NCBI GenBank assembly: GCA_964630795.1
Contig: CAZVWF010000004.1
Span: 1-64,000 of the forward strand
Reading direction: 5' to 3'
Source: SZUA-117 sp964630795
GTDB lineage: Bacteria > Pseudomonadota > Gammaproteobacteria > Steroidobacterales > Woeseiaceae
Length of the DNA: 64,000 nt
The notes beneath the pieces were generated by a model. It was not told the DNA's origin, did not search any database, and saw only the letters and a program-made list of their open reading frames with translations. The translations under genes were made by a program, and so were the position numbers. Positions 17,645 to 25,616 of this stretch are shown here, piece after piece. The first letter of the stretch is position 1, and the number at the start of each line of letters is the position of its first letter.

Positions 17645-18402
17645 TAACCGATCCCAAATCGATACATTTCCTCGCCAGTGTTTTCGCCGCTCGCATCGAA
17701 TCGGCGCTCGGTCACTGCCACTGTATCGTCGTTGCGCCAGCGCATGACGGTGGTGCACCGGGTGCCGTAGTCTGGCGCTACGATGAATGGCGCAGTCACG
17801 GCACGTGCCAGTTCGAACGGCAGGGCGTCATCTTTCACATCGGCCACCGGCGCGGGTGCCCGGTCGGACAGAATCCCGATTAGTGTGTCGTCGTCGATAT
17901 CGCCGGTTTCGAGCGCTGCGGCCAGGCGATCACGACTGCGAACGAGCTTTGACCATGGCGTGTCGAGCGTCGCATTGCTGAGTCCGTAAATTCCCGGCGC
18001 GAGCTGGACAGGGCTGTCGCCACGATTCGAGACGTACCAGAGCGCGTCGCCCGCCGCCACGAGCAGGCTGAAGCCGGCGTATCGCTCATCCTCGATCTGG
18101 CGGACAAACGCTTCAGGTGAGCTGCCACCGGTAACGAAGTCCGTGACCAATTCACCTCGGGACTGAAGGCCGGCCTTGTTCGGCTGGCCTTCGCGGTAAT
18201 TGGTCACAGTGGCAAACCGGCCCATTCGACTGGCGGCAAGCCAGGTACCGCCGGCCTTAAGGTCCCGGCCTGCGAGAATCCCTGGCCGGTCTGGCCACCA
18301 GTGCAATTCCCGGGTCGGACGCGCGTGAAGTTCATCGCGGTTGGCGGCAAGCACCAGGCGATAGCCCGGATGTGACTGCCACGCAAAAACAATCAGGCAC
18401 AT
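17629..18402 (-). CDS. NRDE (TANGO2-type) family protein
   Basis: 257 residues beginning with MCLIVFAW and then AANRDELHARPT, the signature that names the NRDE family, with WWPDRPGILAGRDLKAGGTW just after. N-terminal Cys2 next to the conserved NRDE block is typical of N-terminal-nucleophile-like proteins. The biochemical role in bacteria is unknown; the eukaryotic TANGO2 is linked to mitochondrial lipid or heme handling. It follows nudC by nine bases on the same strand and is probably co-transcribed with it. Confidence 0.85.
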   Translation of the reverse strand: MCLIVFAWQSHPGYRLVLAANRDELHARPTRELHWWPDRPGILAGRDLKAGGTWLAASRMGRFATVTNYREGQPNKAGLQSRGELVTDFVTGGSSPEAFVRQIEDERYAGFSLLVAAGDALWYVSNRGDSPVQLAPGIYGLSNATLDTPWSKLVRSRDRLAAALETGDIDDDTLIGILSDRAPAPVADVKDDALPFELARAVTAPFIVAPDYGTRCTTVMRWRNDDTVAVTERRFDASGENTGEEMYRFGIGYQDGR

Positions 18403-18411
18403 CGTGTTGAC

Positions 18412-19293
18412 TCAGTGACCGTCGAGCCAGCCGTCGACGAGACGTCGTGCGATGGAGAGTCGGAAGGGTAGTTTCGGAAACCCGGATTGCAATTCCTTGC
18501 GCGTGAACCATTGCGCGTCCTCCAGTTCGCCATCCTTCAGCTGAATATTCAGCGACGTGGCTTCGGCCGTGAAGCCGAGCATCAGCGATGAGGGAAATGG
18601 CCAGGGTTGTGAGCTGTGATAGTGCACGGCGCCCACATCAATGTTGGTCTCTTCGTCGACCTCGCGACGGACGGCGTCCTCGAGGCTCTCACCGGGCTCG
18701 ACGAATCCTGCGATCGTCGAATAGCGTCCTTCCGGCCAGCTCGCCTGTCGTCCGAGGAGGCAGCGTTCGCCGTGGGACACGAGCACGATGATCGCCGGAT
18801 CGACACGTGGAAAAATCTGCTCGCCGCAATCGCCGCCGGTACATCGCCGGGTGTTGCCGCCTGAAACGGCGAAAGTCGCGGCGCCACACAAACCACAGAA
18901 CTTCTGCATTCGGTGCCAGTTAATCAGTGCAATCGCATGGGCAACGAGGTTGGCCTGCTCGACCGGCAACGCGCTACCGAGGTATCGGAGGTCGTGGAAC
19001 TGGCCATCGTCCGGGAAGGGCGGATCCTCGCACCCGATGTCGAAAGCAAACGCCGGCTTTCCTTCGAACATTCCGAGAAACACCGACTCCTCGGGCGCCA
19101 GCACCGGATCGACTTTCGCGTGTGGCAACAGCGCCACGCCGGGTGGATCGCCGTCGACGAGGCACTTGTCATGCCAGACGGGCGCAAAGCACGCATTCGG
19201 ACTTCTTATCGTGCGTGCCAGCCAGTCCGGGTCCTGTCGCCGGTGACCGGAGCGGTCCACGAAGGCACCGGCAAAAACATTGAGGTTCTTCAT
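18412..19293 (-). CDS. nudC: NADH pyrophosphatase / RNA deNADding hydrolase NudC
   Basis: 293 residues from the ATG at 19293; the frame extends to 19440 but that part has no homology features. A zinc ribbon (CGLCG ... CTGGDCGEQIFPRVDPA) precedes the Nudix box GFVEPGESLEDAVRREVDEE, and SQPWPFPSSLM after it is the NudC-specific SQPWPFPxS motif that binds NAD. The enzyme hydrolyses NADH to NMNH and AMP and removes NAD caps from RNA. It leads a short operon with the NRDE gene and follows the FlhC-like gene on the same strand. Confidence 0.95.
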   Translation of the reverse strand: MKNLNVFAGAFVDRSGHRRQDPDWLARTIRSPNACFAPVWHDKCLVDGDPPGVALLPHAKVDPVLAPEESVFLGMFEGKPAFAFDIGCEDPPFPDDGQFHDLRYLGSALPVEQANLVAHAIALINWHRMQKFCGLCGAATFAVSGGNTRRCTGGDCGEQIFPRVDPAIIVLVSHGERCLLGRQASWPEGRYSTIAGFVEPGESLEDAVRREVDEETNIDVGAVHYHSSQPWPFPSSLMLGFTAEATSLNIQLKDGELEDAQWFTRKELQSGFPKLPFRLSIARRLVDGWLDGH

Positions 19294-19340
19294 GCGCTGC
19301 AGAGTGTACCGAAATCGTCTGCTGGCAACGGCACATTCCG

Positions 19341-19907
19341 TCAGCCGGTGTCCTGGCGGTCGCTCAATAAACAGCTTGGACAGATGCGCCGGTCGAGTGC
19401 ATAGGCGTCCTGAACGTAGCGACTTCGGCAGGTACGGCACTGGGCGAGATAAAGTTCATCATCCATGCTGATGCTGCGCAGAAGGTTCCAGGCCCATTCG
19501 AAGCTGAGCGCCGGGGACGGGTGAAGGAGTACGTAGGTTTCGTAGGCCCGGCAGACCCGGTGTCCGTATTCGACATCCGGGCGCGGCCAGCACGCCTGGA
19601 CACGATTGCCGGGGTCCACCCGAAGCAGCAGGCTGGCACAAAATAGCGCGACCAGCGTGGTGGCCTCGAGCTGATTGGCCGGTGTTTTGACGTACATACC
19701 GATCTGTTGCGGCGACTTTCCGCGTCGCCGCCGGACCGGTTGCGGGCCCGTGTCTCTGAAGTAAGTGGCGTAAACTTTGCGAATCCGGTCGTCACTCAAA
19801 CCGGTGCACTCGCGAATCGTGCGGGTCCGGGCCTCGTGCTGAATCATCCGGAGAGCCAGCTCGAACTGGGCTTTTTCGCCCGCATAGCGGTTATCCGTGA
19901 GTCGCAT
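19341..19907 (-). CDS. FlhC-like transcriptional regulator
   Basis: 188 residues, close to the 192 of E. coli FlhC. The N-terminal half is helical with QFELALRMIQHEARTRTI and a helix-turn-helix-like GLSDDRIRKVYATYF. The C-terminal half ends in a four-cysteine zinc site, CRTC then CPSC (Cys157, Cys160, Cys176, Cys179), spaced C-x2-C-x15-C-x2-C; E. coli FlhC has the same arrangement with one more residue in the middle. FlhC works as a complex with FlhD to activate class II flagellar promoters. Here no flagellar gene lies nearby, and the likely FlhD-like partner is encoded divergently at 20051. The start at 19907 opens into an AT-rich intergenic promoter region. Confidence 0.75.
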   Translation of the reverse strand: MRLTDNRYAGEKAQFELALRMIQHEARTRTIRECTGLSDDRIRKVYATYFRDTGPQPVRRRRGKSPQQIGMYVKTPANQLEATTLVALFCASLLLRVDPGNRVQACWPRPDVEYGHRVCRAYETYVLLHPSPALSFEWAWNLLRSISMDDELYLAQCRTCRSRYVQDAYALDRRICPSCLLSDRQDTG

Positions 19908-20050
19908 ATATATCCGTTTATGCCAATTATGGACTGCATATTTTCAGTGTCGAAAATCTATTATCTCCAAGTGGTTATTTAATAAAAAATAGTGTTTTTC
20001 CGTATTGCGCCTAAAAACAGGTGCAAACGGATTTTTGGGGAGATTCAGAC

Positions 20051-20728
20051 ATGGCATTTAACGGTCCGGACTTGCGGGACTATCGCAATGTCGTTGTGCT
20101 CAACACGGCCTACCTGTCCCTGCTCGGTGACGACCCGGTACTTGCCCGCGGTCTCGCGGGTTGCCGGGACCCTATGCGGCAGCGATTGATGAACCTGCGT
20201 CGTGAAGAGTTTTTGCGGCTCGCGGAGACGCCCTTCCTGTTGTTTTCATTTCGTGAAAAAGACGGTCGTTACTGGGACCAGGTGCTCGATGAGTCACGCG
20301 AACCAGGCCTGTTCCGGACGAGCGGCTCGGAGCCGGTCGATACGCTGGTGTCGGCAGCACTCGGCTTCATCTGGCAATTGGCGAACCGTAATCCGTACAC
20401 GTTACGGCTCATTTGCGGAACCACGTTGTACTGGTGCGATCGCATCGCCGAACTGACGTTTTACGAGTTACTCGACGCGGCCAGAAACACAGGTGATGTC
20501 CCATTGCTGCGGGAAAATGCTGCCACTGCGCTCTGGAAAAAGCTGCTGGTCGATGGTGTCAGCGCCAACGGTGACATTCGCCGGGCGGCGCAACTCGCCT
20601 CATTCCAGGGGATACTGACAGAGCCGGTTTCTCCAGGGGTGGCCAGCGGCAACTGGCGGCTTGCGGCAAAGGCCTCGTCGGCACCCGGACTTCACGTGGG
20701 GGACAGTATGGAAAGTTCCAGGCGCTAG
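20051..20728 (+). CDS. FlhD-like protein with C-terminal extension
   Basis: 225 residues from the ATG at 20051, preceded by GGGGAG; the frame start at 20021 has no ribosome-binding site. The first ~65 residues align by eye with FlhD: VVLNTAYLSLL ... LARGL ... RREEFLRLAETPFLLFSFR matches FlhD's INLSYLLLAQRL ... [20 protein letters not shown]. About 110 further residues have no FlhD counterpart; they include a helical stretch TLVSAALGFIWQLANRNPYTLRLICG. E. coli FlhD is 116 residues. Its divergent neighbour is FlhC-like, so the two likely form a complex. Identity is inferred from motif and context; the extension is unassigned. Confidence 0.5.
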   Translation: MAFNGPDLRDYRNVVVLNTAYLSLLGDDPVLARGLAGCRDPMRQRLMNLRREEFLRLAETPFLLFSFREKDGRYWDQVLDESREPGLFRTSGSEPVDTLVSAALGFIWQLANRNPYTLRLICGTTLYWCDRIAELTFYELLDAARNTGDVPLLRENAATALWKKLLVDGVSANGDIRRAAQLASFQGILTEPVSPGVASGNWRLAAKASSAPGLHVGDSMESSRR

Positions 20729-20760
20729 TCGGGCAGGCTTTGTATACAATACGCGGCGTC

Positions 20761-21693
20761 ATGCTCGCGCTGTCCATACAAAACCTGGCAAAAACCTACG
20801 AAGGCGGGATCGAAGCGCTGAAAGGCATCAACTTCAGTGTCGAGGCCGGCGACTTCTATGCGCTGCTCGGCCCGAATGGCGCCGGCAAAACCACCGCTAT
20901 CGGCATCATCACCTCGCTCGTCAACAAGACGTCGGGCAAGGTGGAGATATTCGGCCACGATATCGACAAAGAACTGGAAGCGGCCAAGGCCTGCATCGGC
21001 CTGGTCCCGCAGGAACTGAACATGAATCAGTTCGATACCGTTCTGAATATCGTCGTCAACCAGGCTGGTTACTATGGCATTGAGCGTAAAACGGCACTCC
21101 AGCGGGCGGAGAAGTACCTGACAGAGCTTCGGTTGTGGGATCGACGAAACAATGATGCCCGTGGCCTTTCCGGCGGTATGAAACGACGTCTCATGATTGC
21201 TCGTGCGCTGATTCACGAGCCCAGGCTGTTGATACTCGATGAACCGACCGCGGGTGTGGACATCGAGATACGGCGTTCGATGTGGGAATTCCTGCGGGAG
21301 ACCAACGAAGCCGGTACGACGATCATCCTGACAACGCATTACCTGGAAGAGGCCGAAAATCTCTGTCGTCACGTGGCGATCATCGATGAGGGCCGCATCA
21401 TCGAGGACGCGCGCATGAGTACCATACTGCGCAAGCTCGAGCGGGAGGTCTTTATCCTGAGTCTTGGTGAACCGCTGTCGGCTGCGCCGGATCTGAATAG
21501 ATTCGATACCCGCCTCATCAACGCGTATGAGCTCGAGGTGGCCGTCAACGCGAGAGACGACCTGAACGGGCTCTTCGATGCGCTGAACCACGAAGGCATC
21601 AATGTATTGAGCCTGCGTAACAAGGCAAACCGGCTTGAGGAATTGTTCATGGGTCTCGTCGAAGCCAAACAGTCGAACGGTGTCGGGAACTGA
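20761..21693 (+). CDS. ABC transporter ATP-binding protein (YadG-like)
   Basis: 310 residues from the ATG at 20761. Walker A GPNGAGKTT, signature LSGGMKRRLMIARAL, Walker B LLILDEPTAGVD and the switch histidine in LTTHYLEEAE are all intact. The length and its pairing with a 257-residue permease match the E. coli YadG/YadH ABC-2 exporter of unknown cargo. The permease ATG follows three bases after its stop. A TACAAT hexamer (20745-20750) lies only 10 bp before the ATG, with no evident ribosome-binding site, so translation may be leaderless. It could serve lipid, drug or polysaccharide export. Confidence 0.9.
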   Translation: MLALSIQNLAKTYEGGIEALKGINFSVEAGDFYALLGPNGAGKTTAIGIITSLVNKTSGKVEIFGHDIDKELEAAKACIGLVPQELNMNQFDTVLNIVVNQAGYYGIERKTALQRAEKYLTELRLWDRRNNDARGLSGGMKRRLMIARALIHEPRLLILDEPTAGVDIEIRRSMWEFLRETNEAGTTIILTTHYLEEAENLCRHVAIIDEGRIIEDARMSTILRKLEREVFILSLGEPLSAAPDLNRFDTRLINAYELEVAVNARDDLNGLFDALNHEGINVLSLRNKANRLEELFMGLVEAKQSNGVGN

Positions 21694-21696
21694 GCC

Positions 21697-22470
21697 ATGA
21701 ACTTCAGAGTGAACTGGATCGGTTTCAAGACCATTGTCCGTAAGGAAGTCATTCGCGTCGCCCGGATCTGGGTACAGACCATCGTGCCGCCGGCGATCAC
21801 GATGACGCTTTACTTCATCATATTTGGCAACCTGATCGGTCGCCGTATCGGCGTCATGGACGGCTTCGAATATATGCAGTACATCGCGCCCGGGCTCATC
21901 ATGATGTCAGTCATTACCAATTCGTATGGCAATGTCGTGTCGTCGTTTTTTGGTGCCAAGTTCAGTAAGCATGTTGAGGAAATGCTGGTATCGCCGATGT
22001 CAAATGCCACCATTATCATCGGTCATGTTGCTGGTGGCGTCATGCGCGGTCTCATGGTTGGCGCGCTGGTGACCGCCATTGCACTCTTCTTTACAAAGCT
22101 GTCCATTGCAAATCCGCTGATCACCTTTTCAATGGTGATCCTGGCGTCCATCGTTTTTGCGCTGTTTGGCTTCGTGAATGCGGTATTCGCCAAGAAGTTC
22201 GACGATATCTCCATCATCCCGACTTTCGTCCTTACACCATTGACGTACCTGGGCGGCGTTTTCTATTCGATTTCCCTGTTGCCCGAGTTCTGGCAAAAGG
22301 TGTCGCTCGGTAATCCGATTCTCTACATGGTGAATGCGTTTCGTTACGGCATCCTCGGTACGTCGGATATCAGTATCGGCTGGGCCTACCTGCTGGTCAG
22401 CGTCTTCGTGGTCGGGCTGTTCTCGCTCAACCTGATCCTGCTTAATCGCGGTGTGGGGATTCGCGAGTAA
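21697..22470 (+). CDS. ABC-2 type permease (YadH-like)
   Basis: 257 residues with six predicted membrane segments, for example PAITMTLYFIIFGNLIG, ALVTAIALFFT and the C-terminal AYLLVSVFVVGLFSLNLILL. The motif LGNPILYMVNAFRYGILG near the C-terminus is the ABC-2 signature region. It should form the membrane channel for the ATPase encoded three bases upstream. Cargo is unknown. Confidence 0.9.
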   Translation: MNFRVNWIGFKTIVRKEVIRVARIWVQTIVPPAITMTLYFIIFGNLIGRRIGVMDGFEYMQYIAPGLIMMSVITNSYGNVVSSFFGAKFSKHVEEMLVSPMSNATIIIGHVAGGVMRGLMVGALVTAIALFFTKLSIANPLITFSMVILASIVFALFGFVNAVFAKKFDDISIIPTFVLTPLTYLGGVFYSISLLPEFWQKVSLGNPILYMVNAFRYGILGTSDISIGWAYLLVSVFVVGLFSLNLILLNRGVGIRE

Positions 22471-22471
22471 C

Positions 22472-23140
22472 ATGTGTGGACGTTTCGCCTTTTATTCACC
22501 GGCTGAGGCGACTGCGGCGCTCTTCGGTGTCAGTGGTTCACTCGACATCGAACCGCGCTACAACATTGCGCCAACCCAGTACATAGCAGCGATCCGGAAC
22601 GAAGAAGAGGCGCTGGCGGAGCTGACAAGTTTTCGCTGGGGACTTGTGCCATCCTGGGCCAGGGATCCCTCGATCGGCAGTCGCATGATCAATGCGCGTG
22701 CGGAAACCGTCGCTGAGAAACCCTCCTTTCGAAACGCGTATCGCAAGCGCCGCTGCCTGATACTGGCAGACGGTTTCTATGAGTGGCACACCGAGGGCGG
22801 TGCCAAGACCCCATACTTCATTTCACTCGCAAGTAGCGAGCCGTTTGCATTTGCCGGCCTGTGGGAACACTGGCAATGCAAGGAAACCGGCGAGACCCTG
22901 GAGACGACAACGATAGTGACCACGGCGGCTAACGATTACCTGTCGCAATTGCATCAACGGATGCCGGTCGTGCTGCAGCCCGACAATGCGCCGCGCTGGT
23001 TGGGGGGCGACATGGAACTGATCGAGGAAGCCGCGATCAATGCGCCGGCGTTTCAGGCCTGGCCGGTGGATAGAAAGGTCAATAACGCCCGTAATGAATC
23101 GCCGGACCTGAACGACCCCGCGGGCGAACCGGTCAAGTAG
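22472..23140 (+). CDS. SRAP domain protein (abasic-site processing, YedK/HMCES-like)
   Basis: 222 residues beginning MCGRF, so that Cys2 becomes the N-terminal nucleophile after Met removal. Other SRAP features are NIAPTQ, RWGLVPSWA, NARAETVAEKPSF, DGFYEWH (active-site Glu) and LHQRMPV (active-site His). The family forms a thiazolidine cross-link with abasic sites in single-stranded DNA. The ATG at 22472 lies two bases after the permease stop, and the 3' end overlaps the convergent FakA-like gene by 8 bp. Confidence 0.92.
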   Translation: MCGRFAFYSPAEATAALFGVSGSLDIEPRYNIAPTQYIAAIRNEEEALAELTSFRWGLVPSWARDPSIGSRMINARAETVAEKPSFRNAYRKRRCLILADGFYEWHTEGGAKTPYFISLASSEPFAFAGLWEHWQCKETGETLETTTIVTTAANDYLSQLHQRMPVVLQPDNAPRWLGGDMELIEEAAINAPAFQAWPVDRKVNNARNESPDLNDPAGEPVK

Positions 23141-24965
23141 CAGCTTTCGGGTCCAGGGCGTCCTGGACCGACACGACGAGGCTGCCCGGACCGCCGTGTG
23201 CACCAATTGCAGAGCCCATCGCCGTGACATGGCAACGCTCGACTTCGGGGAAGGCCTCTTCCAGCAGGGACTGCAGGGCGAGGGCATCGTGCTCGCATAC
23301 CGCGTGACCTATGGACAAACGCTTCGGACCGTTCTGCCCGGCATGTCGCGCGACGTAGCGCGCGAATCCCGGCAACACATCCTTTCGGCCCGGCAAAACA
23401 CCGCTGGTTACGATGCGGCCATCAGTGGTTGTACGCAATACCGGTGTCAGATTCAGCCAGTCGGCGATCCATTTGCGGCTTGACGGAACCCTGCCGCCGC
23501 GCACGGCGTATTGCAGATCCCGAATGAGCGCATAGGTGGTGGTTCGCGGAATGACCCTGTTCAACATGGCAATTGTTGCATCAACATCCAGCCCGGCTTC
23601 GGCACATTCCGCAGCAAAGACCGCGAGCTGGCCCTGCCCAACGGAGGCATTGTGCGAATTGATCACATGGATTCGCCCGTTGGCGTCGGTTCTCGTCGCA
23701 GCGGACTCCGCGGCCTGGAAGGTGCCGCTGACCTGCGGGGTGAGATTGATGGAAATGACGTCGTCAAAGTGACTGGCGAGATGCTGGAATTGCCGTCGAA
23801 AATCGCCAGGCGCAGGTTGTGAGGTCGTGGCGGGTGTGGCATTTCGCGAGAGTTGTTCGAAGAACTCCTCTGTCGAGATGCTCACCTTGTCGAGGTAGCT
23901 ACGTTCACCGAACTGGACGCGACAGGGCACCATGTGAATGTCGAGGCGTTCCAGGTCTTCCTCAGGGATATCGGCAGCGGAATCGGTAATGACCGCGAAT
24001 CCCTGTCGTCGATCCCGGGTGCTGGCGTGTTGCCGATGCATGTCATCGGCCTTCACATGACTTAATTTGCCGTACTGCCCCGCCAGCGAGAAGATCACAT
24101 CAGGTTCATTCACATGGATATGAATCTTCGCCTTGCGCCTGGTGCCGGCAAGCACCAGCGAGTCACCATGCACGGATAATTGTTCGCGAAGTTTGCGACG
24201 ATGGATATTGTCGCCGGTGACGACGCACTCCGTGCAGTATCTGAAGGTGAGATCAGCGGGGGTTTCGGTGTCGCTGATGATCGCACTTGCGATGGTCGTG
24301 GCGCTGTCCGGCGCCTCCGTTATCTCGCCATTGACGAGATATTCCGTCACGCCTTCCATCAGGGTAACGAAGCCTTGTGCGCCCGCATCGACTACGCCGG
24401 CCTTCTTCAGCACGTCCAGCTGAAACTCCGTTCGCGCCAGGGCTTCTTGCGTTGCGGACAACGCCCGCTTTAACGAGGCGCCAGGCGATGTGCCCGGATC
24501 TTCCCGGACATGCGCGTGAAGGCTGCGGGCAAATACATCAATCACAGACAGAATGGTGCCTTCCCGCGGTACGTCCAGCGCGTCGCGCGCGTACCGATTG
24601 CCGGTGACGATGGCGTCAGACAAGCTTTGCGCGGTGAATTCGGCAAGATCCTCAGCCGAGTCGCTCAGCCCCTGGAAGAACTGAGCGACGATTGCACCGG
24701 AATTTCCCCGGGCATTGTCGAGCAGCTGATCGGCGAGTCCGGCCAGAAAGTGACCCATTTGATGGCTGCCGGGTTGCAACAGTGTGTTGAGTGTTGCGCC
24801 CAGCGACAGGCACAGGTTGGTACCGGTGTCGCCATCGGCAACGGGAAAAACATTGATTCGGTTCAGCAACTCCTGCTGCCGGATTACGCGATGAATGCCG
24901 GAACGCAGCCCGGACGCCAGCTCACTGACGCCCAGGGGAAATTGCGCTGCCGGGTCGGCCGTCAA
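23133..24965 (-). CDS. Fused DAK2 (FakA-like) and DegV (FakB-like) fatty-acid kinase protein
   Basis: 610 residues joining two proteins that are separate in Firmicutes. Residues about 1-210 are a DhaL/FakA nucleotide-binding domain: FPVADGDTGTN binds ATP and metal, and DNARGNSGAI follows. A middle segment of about 230-310 matches the FakA linker (CTECVVTGD). Residues about 315-605 are a DegV fatty-acid-binding domain starting FAVITDSAADIPEED and including TSQPAPGDF and SGTFQAAESA. In S. aureus FakA phosphorylates fatty acids presented by FakB, feeding phospholipid synthesis. Such fusions are found in other proteobacteria; function here is inferred. It lies upstream on the same strand as gspB but is cut off by only eight bases from gspB's stop. 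Confidence 0.8.
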   Translation of the reverse strand: MTADPAAQFPLGVSELASGLRSGIHRVIRQQELLNRINVFPVADGDTGTNLCLSLGATLNTLLQPGSHQMGHFLAGLADQLLDNARGNSGAIVAQFFQGLSDSAEDLAEFTAQSLSDAIVTGNRYARDALDVPREGTILSVIDVFARSLHAHVREDPGTSPGASLKRALSATQEALARTEFQLDVLKKAGVVDAGAQGFVTLMEGVTEYLVNGEITEAPDSATTIASAIISDTETPADLTFRYCTECVVTGDNIHRRKLREQLSVHGDSLVLAGTRRKAKIHIHVNEPDVIFSLAGQYGKLSHVKADDMHRQHASTRDRRQGFAVITDSAADIPEEDLERLDIHMVPCRVQFGERSYLDKVSISTEEFFEQLSRNATPATTSQPAPGDFRRQFQHLASHFDDVISINLTPQVSGTFQAAESAATRTDANGRIHVINSHNASVGQGQLAVFAAECAEAGLDVDATIAMLNRVIPRTTTYALIRDLQYAVRGGRVPSSRKWIADWLNLTPVLRTTTDGRIVTSGVLPGRKDVLPGFARYVARHAGQNGPKRLSIGHAVCEHDALALQSLLEEAFPEVERCHVTAMGSAIGAHGGPGSLVVSVQDALDPKAAT

Positions 24966-24973
24966 ACCGGTCG

Positions 24974-25606
24974 TTACTCGCGCGGCAGCAGGAAGCGCGT
25001 TCCCATATAGTCGAGCACGACGCCTTCCGGCACGATCTCGCTGACACGCAGTCCCGTGCTCAAAGTCGCGGATTCCGTGTACTTGGACATATTGACAAAC
25101 ACGAAGCGGTCCGCGGGGCGATCGCTGTAGACGTGTATGTCGAGGTGCATGTCCGGCAATGGTAACTGCCCATTCGCCCGCAGCTCGTTAAAAGTAGGCA
25201 GGCCCTCGGTCACGGGCCGGGCAGGCGCAGGCAGTGCCGCGGCGGTCTCCACCGGTATCTCGACAATCGTCTCCGCCTCACGGGCCTCGCGCACGGCGGG
25301 TTCGGTGACCGGCGGCGGTGTGCTGCGCCCGGGTTCACGGACGCTCTCCGAAAATGTCTCCGGTGCAGGTTCCGAAGCGGGTGCCGGTGTGGCAGCCACC
25401 GTGGCCGACTGATCGGGCGCCGGCCCGGGCCGCATCATGATGGCCGCGAGGACGACCAGATTGATGATGAGCAATCCTCCAACGATCCATGGCCAACGCG
25501 CGTTGCCCTGTTTCTGGCTGGTCTCCGGAATACTGGCGATGCTCGGCGCACCCTGCCGCTGCCGTTCGGTTTCTGACTTCTTCAGCGCGTCGAGGATAAA
25601 TGACAT
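24974..25606 (-). CDS. gspB: General secretion pathway protein B (GspB/ExeB)
   Basis: 210 residues from the ATG at 25606. A cytoplasmic N-terminus with MSFILDALKKSE, the conserved start of GspB/ExeB, is followed by a single membrane segment (WIVGGLLIINLVVLAAIMM, about 39-57), a Pro/Ala-rich periplasmic linker, and a C-terminal GspB domain (LDIHVYSDRPADRFVFVNMSKY ... VLDYMGTRFLL). It works with GspA to insert the type II secretin through peptidoglycan. It follows gspA with ten bases between the genes. Confidence 0.9.
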   Translation of the reverse strand: MSFILDALKKSETERQRQGAPSIASIPETSQKQGNARWPWIVGGLLIINLVVLAAIMMRPGPAPDQSATVAATPAPASEPAPETFSESVREPGRSTPPPVTEPAVREAREAETIVEIPVETAAALPAPARPVTEGLPTFNELRANGQLPLPDMHLDIHVYSDRPADRFVFVNMSKYTESATLSTGLRVSEIVPEGVVLDYMGTRFLLPRE

Positions 25607-25616
25607 CGGCGTCCGC

